DNA of 40,389 nt from Saprospiraceae bacterium (lineage in GTDB: Bacteria; Bacteroidota; Bacteroidia; Chitinophagales; Saprospiraceae), in the NCBI GenBank assembly GCA_020628855.1, contig JAHDEL010000004.1, positions 100,715 through 141,103 of the forward strand. Direction: 5' to 3'. Below are positions 1-6,737 of the stretch, piece after piece (position 1 is the stretch's first letter; the number at the start of each line of letters is the position of its first letter). The notes under the pieces were generated by a model. It was not told the origin of the DNA and did not search any database. It worked only from the letters and a program-made list of their open reading frames with translations. Made by a program: the position numbers and the translations under genes.

Positions 1-1044
1 TATTGGAAATTGATACTCAACTATTGCATTCGTCACTGTCTGATCGTCGAGCATGCCACCCACAGTATATCCCCAAAATTCGTCAAATTGGGCTACTCCT
101 CTTAAATCCATAGGTAGCTCAGGAAAAGAATATTCATCATATTGATGTGTGGAACCAACTAAAGTCAAGACCCGATTATTTGGAGGTACACCACCACTCC
201 CGTTATAGGCAATGCCATCATAATTATAGGTAACATTACTACCACCCAGCCAATGGAAATTATTACCAGTATTCATAGCAGCCATTCTATATCCAAATTT
301 TGAAGCATCTAATAATTCTATGCTCCATTCTATCTCTGTTGGATTATTAGGATTAATTACACCTTTCCTTAGCCTAGAATCTGCATTCCAAAGATTACCA
401 ACTGCTCCACCAAAATAATAGATGGTATCTCTGAACAATGACCCAGAAGCACCAAAAGCTCTATAAGCAATCTGGTCTGGTGTGCTTGTCCCAACTAGCC
501 ATTGATCATTCATTGGGTCATATATTTGGACATCATTGATCATCCAAGTGTCACTCCATCCTGAAATAACATAGATTAAACTGTCTCTATAAACCATCTG
601 AACTTGATCATCTATTGCTATCGGGATAGGTGCGCCATCTGTGAGAAATTGATCAGTGGCTGTATCAAACCTGTGCACATTATGCGAAGATTTCTCTGTC
701 CCATTTTCATAGACATGATACCCTCCAATGATGTATATGATATCATCAATTCTACTTGCAGCACATCCTATTTTACCTAAGGTGTCAGGAAGGTCTGGAA
801 GTACAGTAGTCTCACCAGTACTCACATCATATTTATAGGAATGTAAGTGGATACCAGTATAGGACTTTGTTGAGTCAATGCCTGCAAATGAATAGAGGTA
901 CCGTTTTCCTTCAATGGTGGCCCCTTCAACGGCATTATTCGACACTTTGTACTTCAACTCACCAACCTTTTGTACAACTGGTGCTTGTCCCCAAAGCTGC
1001 ACAGATAATAGGAACATGGATGCGATTACTAAGCCTTTTTTCAT
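1..1044 (-). CDS. Secreted Kelch-repeat protein, partial (3' end outside window)
   Basis: The reading frame is open from an ATG at 1044 to the window edge, giving 348 codons without a stop. The first 20 residues form a signal peptide (MKK, a hydrophobic stretch, then LWGQ). The rest looks like a Kelch-type beta-propeller: blades with an IYIIGGY-type core followed by V-x-R-F-D-T and a W-rich strand recur, for example IYIIGGY around 750-720 and IYYFGG around 420-400. Kelch propellers are usually extracellular binding or enzyme scaffolds; no catalytic motif is visible. The ATG overlaps the prmC stop codon (ATGA), so the gene is probably the third in a sulfotransferase-prmC-Kelch transcript. A T9SS sorting domain may lie beyond the edge. 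The Kelch call rests on repeat pattern only. Confidence 0.75.
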   Translation of the reverse strand, partial: MKKGLVIASMFLLSVQLWGQAPVVQKVGELKYKVSNNAVEGATIEGKRYLYSFAGIDSTKSYTGIHLHSYKYDVSTGETTVLPDLPDTLGKIGCAASRIDDIIYIIGGYHVYENGTEKSSHNVHRFDTATDQFLTDGAPIPIAIDDQVQMVYRDSLIYVISGWSDTWMINDVQIYDPMNDQWLVGTSTPDQIAYRAFGASGSLFRDTIYYFGGAVGNLWNADSRLRKGVINPNNPTEIEWSIELLDASKFGYRMAAMNTGNNFHWLGGSNVTYNYDGIAYNGSGGVPPNNRVLTLVGSTHQYDEYSFPELPMDLRGVAQFDEFWGYTVGGMLDDQTVTNAIVEYQFPI

Positions 1045-1847
1045 AGCCAAGCTTTTAGAATTCTAAGTTTTCCTTGCATGTCTTTAATCAATTCGACAGA
1101 ATAGTGATTCTCGATGAATATTCGTTGGATTGCTTTTGCAAAATTCTCATTCAATTCTACATATACATTACCTCCTGGTTTAAGATGTTGTCTACTTTCT
1201 TTGGCAATAACTTCATAGAATTCCAGAAAGTTGTTTTCAGGTCCAAAAAGAGCTACATCTGGTTCAAATTTAAGTGTGGAAGATGACATGATACCAGATT
1301 CAGTAGCTCTATCTATATATGGAGGGTTGCTTACAATGATATCATAAAGTCCTAAATTTCCAAAGCCCTCTTTGAGGACGTCACATAAGTGGAAATTAAC
1401 ACTAACTGCTAACTCATCGCTATTTCTTTGGGCAACTATTAAAGCCTTTTGCGAAATATCAATGGCTTCCAATTTTGAGGCTGACAAGTGCTTGCCTAAT
1501 TGGCTAATAATACAACCAGAACCTGTGCCAACATCGAGGATTTCTAATGCTTCTCTGCCGCTATTGTCAGTAATGATGGTGTGTACGAGTTCCTCTGTTT
1601 CAGGTCTCGGTATCAAGACATCCTCATTTACAAACAGAGAGGAATCATAAAAATAGGTTTCGTTGACAAGGTATTGAATTGGGTAATTGTTTTTGAGAGG
1701 TTGTAGCATAGCAATAAAGTCTGTTTCAGGGACAACTTTATCGAGCAAATAGACCTGCATATATTTCCACATACCATTGGTCTCACTAGATCCTAAAATT
1801 ACTTCAAGATGTTGATAAAACAGGGTCTTATATTCTACTAAAGTCAC
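1041..1847 (-). CDS. prmC: Peptide chain release factor N5-glutamine methyltransferase PrmC (HemK)
   Basis: PrmC methylates the glutamine of the GGQ motif in release factors RF1/RF2, using SAM, in the cytoplasm. The 268-residue protein has the family layout: a helical N-terminal domain, the IPRPETE motif at 79-85, the SAM-binding DVGTGSG loop at 105-111, and the catalytic NPPY at 174-177 that holds the substrate glutamine. The length is normal. The start is GTG at 1847, overlapping the stop of the upstream sulfotransferase gene (GTGA), and its own stop overlaps the next ATG, which suggests translational coupling in a three-gene unit. In many bacteria prmC follows prfA; here it sits between two envelope-type genes, so the operon context is unusual, but the identification is secure. 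Confidence 0.95.
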   Translation of the reverse strand: MTLVEYKTLFYQHLEVILGSSETNGMWKYMQVYLLDKVVPETDFIAMLQPLKNNYPIQYLVNETYFYDSSLFVNEDVLIPRPETEELVHTIITDNSGREALEILDVGTGSGCIISQLGKHLSASKLEAIDISQKALIVAQRNSDELAVSVNFHLCDVLKEGFGNLGLYDIIVSNPPYIDRATESGIMSSSTLKFEPDVALFGPENNFLEFYEVIAKESRQHLKPGGNVYVELNENFAKAIQRIFIENHYSVELIKDMQGKLRILKAWL

Positions 1848-2842
1848 GAAATTCTAATGGGAAATTCTTTGAAAGGTTGTGGATATCCTCGCAGTGATCG
1901 TTGTAATTTCATCCTACTCAACTCTCTTTCCACCCATTGATTTGAGCCGTGGATACTTCCTTTACCATAATAGGTATAACCGAGTTGTTTGCAGAGACTT
2001 TTTACGCTTCCATATTTCAGTCCAAATCGTGTTTTGAGAGTATCCTTTATTCTTAATCGAGATGTTACATAGAGTATCTTATCACGAAGGGGTTCTTCGA
2101 TGTTATCAAACCTGCCTATAGAAGATGATGCTATCTCAGAAGATTCGTCATGCAGCCACCCTGTCATTTGTGTAGAGTCTTCTTCACTTGCTTTCCCTGT
2201 AGTTAACATCACATCCTCATATTCTAAATCGTGGCTCTTTAACAAGTTTTTCAAAGTAGCGACCGGTGCACTTACCAAATCCTCATATGGGAGATTAATA
2301 ATATTGGGCGACTTTTTTGTCCTTAGACCGAAGCTAAACGTCATCAAACATCTTGAGACAGCTTGACTCACTGAGTATCCTCTTTTTACTAATGAAGCTA
2401 TGGTGTCATATGGGTTTCTGTACATAAAGATGCCCACCGATTCTGGCAGATGTAGCTTAAGATCTGCTAAATGGTAGACGTTGTTTGGAGTTTTTTCTCC
2501 CCATACTTTCTTACCAAACTGGCTTAATGGTTGATTGAATAATTCAACGACAAAGTCTTGAAAAGTAGATGATGATTTTGCCAATGATTCAATCTCCTTT
2601 TTAGACATTCCAAAATCACTTTCTCTGAGATCAAATCCGGTGAACATTGTCATTCCTGATGTCCTGAGTCCAAAAATCGATCTACGATTTATGTTACTTC
2701 TATAGGTTTTCCAGTCTTTATAAAGCCTACTTTTAGCAAATAGATGAGTTTCGGGTGCAATATAGACCAGACTGTGTCTGTTAAGTACTTGCCTCAATAG
2801 AGATGTCCCGGTACTACCGCAACCACCAATAATGATACTCAT
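1844..2842 (-). CDS. Sulfotransferase family protein
   Basis: This is a 332-residue PAPS-dependent sulfotransferase-like protein. The N-terminus carries the 5'-phosphosulfate-binding P-loop-like motif GCGSTGTSLL (residues 7-16), a GEKTP motif at 116-120 and the 3'-phosphate-binding segment MYRNPYDTIAS (about 141-151), in the order expected for the fold. Enzymes of this family transfer sulfate from PAPS to hydroxyl or amino groups of glycans, lipids or small molecules; the acceptor cannot be told from sequence. There is no signal peptide, so it is probably cytoplasmic. It is the first gene of a unit with prmC and the Kelch gene and is divergent from cdd, with 30 bases between the starts. No PAPS synthesis genes are in the window. 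Confidence 0.85.
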   Translation of the reverse strand: MSIIIGGCGSTGTSLLRQVLNRHSLVYIAPETHLFAKSRLYKDWKTYRSNINRRSIFGLRTSGMTMFTGFDLRESDFGMSKKEIESLAKSSSTFQDFVVELFNQPLSQFGKKVWGEKTPNNVYHLADLKLHLPESVGIFMYRNPYDTIASLVKRGYSVSQAVSRCLMTFSFGLRTKKSPNIINLPYEDLVSAPVATLKNLLKSHDLEYEDVMLTTGKASEEDSTQMTGWLHDESSEIASSSIGRFDNIEEPLRDKILYVTSRLRIKDTLKTRFGLKYGSVKSLCKQLGYTYYGKGSIHGSNQWVERELSRMKLQRSLRGYPQPFKEFPIRIS

Positions 2843-2872
2843 CTGTTATTAAATTTAATCTTCAGTTAAACA

Positions 2873-3355
2873 ATGATACGAAAAACCCATAGTGTTGAAT
2901 ACACGATCTACTCAGATATCTCAGAAGTCCCTAATAAATGGCATGATTTGATTAGGAAGAGCAAAGAAGCTAGTGATCTTGCGCATGCACCTTATTCAAA
3001 TTTTAATGTTGGTTCTTCAATCTTATTAGACAACGGTAAAATAGTACTGGGGGCTAACCAAGAAAATGCTGCGTATCCATTGTGTACTTGCGCAGAACAA
3101 ATTTGTATTTACAATGCTGCGATACAATATCCAGGCATTCAACCAAGTGCACTAGGATTGTATGTCAATGTGAAGAATCAAGGAGATATCCCTCCGTCTC
3201 CATGCGGTGCTTGCCGACAAGTGATACTAGAAACGGAAGAAAAATTTGGAATAGACATTACTATTTTGATCACAAGTCAAAATCCTGAAGTCTTTCATTT
3301 TCCCAGCATTAAGTCTTTACTGCCATTTTATTTTTCAGGGAAAGATTTATCGTGA
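2873..3355 (+). CDS. cdd: Cytidine deaminase
   Basis: Cdd hydrolyses cytidine and deoxycytidine to uridine and deoxyuridine in pyrimidine salvage. The 160-residue protein has the zinc site of the small tetrameric class: CAE at 73-75 (Cys ligand and catalytic Glu) and PCGAC at 110-114 (two Cys ligands). The substrate-binding segment YSNFNVG (41-47) and the NAAYPLC block (65-71) are also present. An N-terminal extension of about 25 residues before the catalytic core is longer than in the Bacillus enzyme; it may be typical of this phylum. The 3' end overlaps the convergent DUF11 gene by 9 bases. Confidence 0.95.
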   Translation: MIRKTHSVEYTIYSDISEVPNKWHDLIRKSKEASDLAHAPYSNFNVGSSILLDNGKIVLGANQENAAYPLCTCAEQICIYNAAIQYPGIQPSALGLYVNVKNQGDIPPSPCGACRQVILETEEKFGIDITILITSQNPEVFHFPSIKSLLPFYFSGKDLS

Positions 3356-4432
3356 GACTATAAATTTCTGCTGAATAACCCGATTACCAACAGAGCAGAA
3401 GACATGGTATAAGCCAGTAGACCATGTGCTTACAACTAGAACTTCAGATGCTGCGACAACACGTTCTATTTTCAATCTTCCATAGGAGTCATAAATACTT
3501 ACCTTCCCTTCAAACTCTGAATAGAAGTCCATTTTGATTGTCGATCGCGTCGGATTAGGATGACAAGAAAACTGTGCTGGAGCATGGACCCATCCAACAT
3601 ATTCAACATTACTCAACAATTCGATTTGTCCTTGACCAATTGCTTTAATTCTAACATGTCTCGATTCTAAAATATCAGGATCAAAATGCTTTTCATACTG
3701 TATTGCATTAGGAACACATACCACTTCATCGATTGGAATCCATTCGTCCAAATAATACTCAATGATAAAATGTGTAAAGATTTGGTCAGAAAGTATTTCC
3801 CATTCTAGTTGAACACCTGCATTCTCATTTCGAGCATATAATTGGAGAATAGCTTGGTTGAGAATTGGACTTATAGCAATTGTAGCCTCAGATTCATCAT
3901 CATCAATAGGATTGCCATCGCCATCTTCATCATCGACAAAACCGCTATCTGGGTCACTATCGATGTCATTTCCATCATCCGCAGTGATAGCTGCTTGATT
4001 GGTAATTGTTGTTCCAGTAAATAATGGATCAATAGTCAATATGATGGGTACAATCACCTGATTATTGCCAACTGCAGCGGAAAGGAAATTGATGGTATTC
4101 ATTACATTATTTCCTATTGCTAGCCATCCATTTGTATCCGAAGTGCTCAAAGAAAGGTCAGGTGGTAAAAAGTCAGTTACCATTATGTTTGCTGCATCAC
4201 AATCCCCTTCATTCGTTACAATAATAGAAAAGGTTACATCTTGTCCAGGTGAAAAAGGACCTGGTGTGTCAGCAAGCTTTTGAAGACTGAGGTCATAAGA
4301 ACCACTTCCAGACATAGCAAAATACCCATTGGACCCTAACCCGAAGCATGGGTTTGCAAAACATAAGATGTTTGCCACACAGAAGAGGAATATTGAATTC
4401 GACACAAGATTTACTTTTTGGAATACTACCAT
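3347..4432 (-). CDS. DUF11-domain secreted protein with T9SS sorting domain
   Basis: About 361 residues from the ATG at 4432; the frame also extends to a TTG at 4456, but the ATG gives a better signal peptide, ending near NPCFG. Residues about 47-152 match the DUF11 / conserved-repeat beta-sandwich common in bacterial surface proteins (LSLQKLADTPGPFSPG, then FSIIVTNEG and VTDFLPPDL). An acidic stretch rich in Asp/Glu follows (about 151-182) and could bind calcium. The last 80 residues resemble a type IX secretion C-terminal sorting domain: the HPNPT motif, then V-x-I-Y-D-x-x-G-R, then GLYHVFCSV and a final K-F-I-V. The protein is probably exported and anchored at the cell surface. Its function is unknown. 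It is divergent from doxX, and the doxX promoter overlaps its first codons. Confidence 0.8.
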   Translation of the reverse strand: MVVFQKVNLVSNSIFLFCVANILCFANPCFGLGSNGYFAMSGSGSYDLSLQKLADTPGPFSPGQDVTFSIIVTNEGDCDAANIMVTDFLPPDLSLSTSDTNGWLAIGNNVMNTINFLSAAVGNNQVIVPIILTIDPLFTGTTITNQAAITADDGNDIDSDPDSGFVDDEDGDGNPIDDDESEATIAISPILNQAILQLYARNENAGVQLEWEILSDQIFTHFIIEYYLDEWIPIDEVVCVPNAIQYEKHFDPDILESRHVRIKAIGQGQIELLSNVEYVGWVHAPAQFSCHPNPTRSTIKMDFYSEFEGKVSIYDSYGRLKIERVVAASEVLVVSTWSTGLYHVFCSVGNRVIQQKFIVSR

Positions 4433-4445
4433 ATGAGTACATTTG
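4418..4445 (+). promoter_or_regulatory. Bacteroidota-type promoter for the doxX-miaE pair
   Basis: A TTG at 4418-4420 and a perfect TAnnTTTG box (TACATTTG, 4438-4445) are separated by 17 bases, matching the -33/-7 consensus described for Bacteroidota housekeeping promoters. Transcription would start near 4450, leaving a leader of about 13 bases before the ATG at 4463. The box overlaps the first codons of the divergent DUF11 gene. This is the best two-part promoter match in the window. Confidence 0.6.
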
Positions 4446-4462
4446 ACTAAAATCAAAAACTT

Positions 4463-4825
4463 ATGAAATTGAATAAGTATGGCTTCTATATATCAACGGG
4501 GCTACTATCCTTAATGATGCTAGGGTCTGCTGGGAATTATTTCTTTAACTACCCAGCAGTTCAAGAAGTGTTCTCTGGGTTGGGGTTCCCTACTTGGATT
4601 ATTTATCCTTTAGCTGTTCTGAAAATTTGCGGCGTTTTTATGCTTTGGTTTAGGAGACCTAATTTCCTTAGAGAATGGGCATATGCAGGATTTCTCTTTA
4701 ATGCCTTATTGGCGCTAGGTGCTCATCTAAGTATTGGGGACAATCAATGGGCGGGAGCAGCAGCAGCACTTGTATTATTATTCGCATCACATCACTTTGG
4801 TCATCACCATTTTGATGAACCTTAA
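4463..4825 (+). CDS. DoxX-like small membrane protein
   Basis: A 120-residue protein with four predicted membrane segments (about 8-27, 44-62, 70-88 and 95-110) and the short charged loop FRRPNFLREWAY between the second and third, a pattern seen in the DoxX-like family of Bacteroidota. The C-terminus is His-rich (HHFGHHHFDEP), which might bind metal or may be incidental. DoxX-like proteins have been linked to respiration or redox stress, but most members have no known activity. The gene starts 30 bases from the divergent DUF11 ATG and is followed after 12 bases by miaE, so the two are probably co-transcribed. Confidence 0.75.
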   Translation: MKLNKYGFYISTGLLSLMMLGSAGNYFFNYPAVQEVFSGLGFPTWIIYPLAVLKICGVFMLWFRRPNFLREWAYAGFLFNALLALGAHLSIGDNQWAGAAAALVLLFASHHFGHHHFDEP

Positions 4826-4837
4826 TGGATACATTTT

Positions 4838-5422
4838 ATGAAACTAAATCTGGATGTCAAAACTCCTAGTAGTCAAGAGTGGATAGATGCTGTAATGGCT
4901 GACTTTCCTGCCTTTCTTCAAGATCATGCTGATTGTGAAAGAAAGGCATCTGCGATGGCCATGAGTTTTGTTGCCAAATATCCTGATAGACATGAGATAC
5001 TACCAGAGCTAATTGCAACTGGAATTGAAGAGTTAGAGCACTTTCAGCAAGTCTATGATTTAATGGTAAAAAAAGGCATTGCTCTCACACATTCTATTGG
5101 AGAAGACCCCTATGTTAAGCAATTGATTAAGTTGTGTCATTCTGGCCGTGAGGAGAGGTTTATGGATAGATTACTTGTAGCATCTATTGTCGAGACAAGA
5201 GGCGCAGAGAGATTTAAGATGGTTTCAGAGGCTCAAGATGATCCTGATCTCTTCAAATTTTATAAGACTCTGTGGGTTTCGGAAGCTAAGCATGGACATA
5301 TTTTCGTTAAAATGGCCCTGCAGTATTTTGAAGAATCTACAGTCTATGAAAGATTAGCTTGGTGGGTAGACAGAGAGTCTGAAATTCTTGAATCTTTACC
5401 AATTAGAGCTGCACTCCATTAA
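4838..5422 (+). CDS. miaE: tRNA-(ms2io6A37)-hydroxylase MiaE-like
   Basis: MiaE is a ferritin-like di-iron monooxygenase that hydroxylates the isopentenyl group of ms2i6A at tRNA position 37. The 194-residue protein shows the four-helix di-iron pattern: Glu in the helix DHADCERKAS (E34), an ExxH at E65-H68 (IEELEHF), a second-half Glu in VETRGAERF (around 119-124), and another ExxH at E149-H152 (SEAKHGH). Length and motif order fit the family. It follows doxX by 12 bases. Its 3' end overlaps the convergent glycosyltransferase gene by 20 bases, so no separate terminator exists between them. The partner enzymes MiaA and MiaB are not in the window. Confidence 0.9.
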   Translation: MKLNLDVKTPSSQEWIDAVMADFPAFLQDHADCERKASAMAMSFVAKYPDRHEILPELIATGIEELEHFQQVYDLMVKKGIALTHSIGEDPYVKQLIKLCHSGREERFMDRLLVASIVETRGAERFKMVSEAQDDPDLFKFYKTLWVSEAKHGHIFVKMALQYFEESTVYERLAWWVDRESEILESLPIRAALH

Positions 5423-6737
5423 CCTGAGGCGACTGCTTTTTGTCAAATTTTCTCAATATCTCCAAGTTTGTAAATCTATCTTGTTTATAAGGGAGACCTT
5501 GCAACTCAAAATAGTAGCATAGAGCTTGATTCAAAGGCAGTTTTTTGTGGGACGTTTCATGTACAGAATGCACATACTTCATTAACCTGAATGCATTGAA
5601 CCATTGAAAAAAACTGTGGTGAAAATCTCTAAAGGTTTTTGCTTGTTTCCTCAACTGATCTAAAGATTTGATTAGCACATTATCTATCAAGAATTTGTGA
5701 AGCTGTTGAGATGGATCAAGAAGCGCTTTCCCTCCATAGAGCTGATGTACTAACTCCATTATTGAATCAAGAGGCTCAAATGCAGCATAATGGTAGGTTA
5801 GCATTTCAGTTTCGCCTCTATTGATAAAATCGTTTACAGCTTTTCCTGTACCGAAAGGAACCCGTTGAGAAATTCGTGAAGAAGGAAACACTGTTGTAGA
5901 ATTGAGATTTAGCAATGTCTGCTCCTTACTAAATTTGTGCATGAAGTAAAAGTCCTCTCCTGCTTGTCGTTTTACCATTCCTCCAACCTTTACATAATGT
6001 TGAGCACTACAAGCCATGGCACTGCCAATAGTTTGATAAGCAAATGGTAATCCGTAAAACCGCTGGATACCAATAAAATACCTCAAATGCAGCTCATACT
6101 GGATTATTGCTTCTTTCAGTTCTTCTACCTCTGGCAAGATATGTTCAAAATGTATACTGAAGGCCTTACCTGAATAGTGCTCGAAAGCCTCTTGTATTGC
6201 CACAAAATAATTTTCTGCAACCACAGTATCTGCATCTAAGCAAATAAGCGGACAACTGTATTGACTCCTACTGAAGCAAAGCATTGCAATAGAATCCATT
6301 CCAAGCTTCCTTGCATATCCAACACCTGAGTCTTTGAGCGAATCAAAGTGTATATCCAAGGCTGAAATTTGGATAGTTAGGTCGCTTTGAGAGAGATAAT
6401 CATCTAAACTAGTTTTGCATTGAGAATTCTGAGCTACTCCTTGAATATCATCCTTTGCAGCGTTAAATACAATAAGAACCAAAGCTTTCCCCTTGAATAC
6501 GCTACCGGCTACATGCAGTGATTGGAGTGTTGACTTGAGAACTTCCCATCTCTCGCTATAGCATGGAATAATGACGGCACAATCAAAATGTTCAGCCTGC
6601 TCAAAAGCAGAGTGATAGAGAAAATTTTGATTTCTATCAAAGTATTTTTTAGCTTTTAGCAGATTTGCTTTATTCAACTTGAAATCAGTTTCACTGACAA
6701 AATACTTACATTTACTTAAGTATATAACCAACTTCAT
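5403..6737 (-). CDS. Family 2-like glycosyltransferase
   Basis: From the ATG at 6737 the protein has 444 residues. An upstream extension of the frame to 6800 would run into the signal peptide region of the divergent gene and is unlikely. The GT-A fold is indicated by IIPCYSE at 56-62 (nucleotide-sugar-binding strand), a metal-binding DAD at 168-170 within LICLDADTVV, and GEDF at 260-263 (the catalytic-base ED motif). No membrane segment is evident, so it is likely cytoplasmic or peripheral. The donor and acceptor cannot be inferred; surface polysaccharide or glycolipid synthesis is a fair guess. Its start codon lies directly next to that of the divergent propeller protein (CATATG), and its 3' end overlaps miaE by 20 bases. 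Confidence 0.8.
   Translation of the reverse strand: MKLVIYLSKCKYFVSETDFKLNKANLLKAKKYFDRNQNFLYHSAFEQAEHFDCAVIIPCYSERWEVLKSTLQSLHVAGSVFKGKALVLIVFNAAKDDIQGVAQNSQCKTSLDDYLSQSDLTIQISALDIHFDSLKDSGVGYARKLGMDSIAMLCFSRSQYSCPLICLDADTVVAENYFVAIQEAFEHYSGKAFSIHFEHILPEVEELKEAIIQYELHLRYFIGIQRFYGLPFAYQTIGSAMACSAQHYVKVGGMVKRQAGEDFYFMHKFSKEQTLLNLNSTTVFPSSRISQRVPFGTGKAVNDFINRGETEMLTYHYAAFEPLDSIMELVHQLYGGKALLDPSQQLHKFLIDNVLIKSLDQLRKQAKTFRDFHHSFFQWFNAFRLMKYVHSVHETSHKKLPLNQALCYYFELQGLPYKQDRFTNLEILRKFDKKQSPQVNGVQL

Noticed and set aside
2848-2859. 12-base palindrome ATTAAATTTAAT between the sulfotransferase and cdd genes, which also resembles a weak two-way -7 box (TAAATTTA)
   Set aside because: A short AT-only palindrome in AT-rich DNA is expected by chance and lacks -33 partners; kept out of the feature list.
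6707-6714. TACATTTA before the sortilin-like gene as a promoter
   Set aside because: It matches seven of eight positions, but the nearest TTG is 25 bases upstream and there are no other supporting signals.
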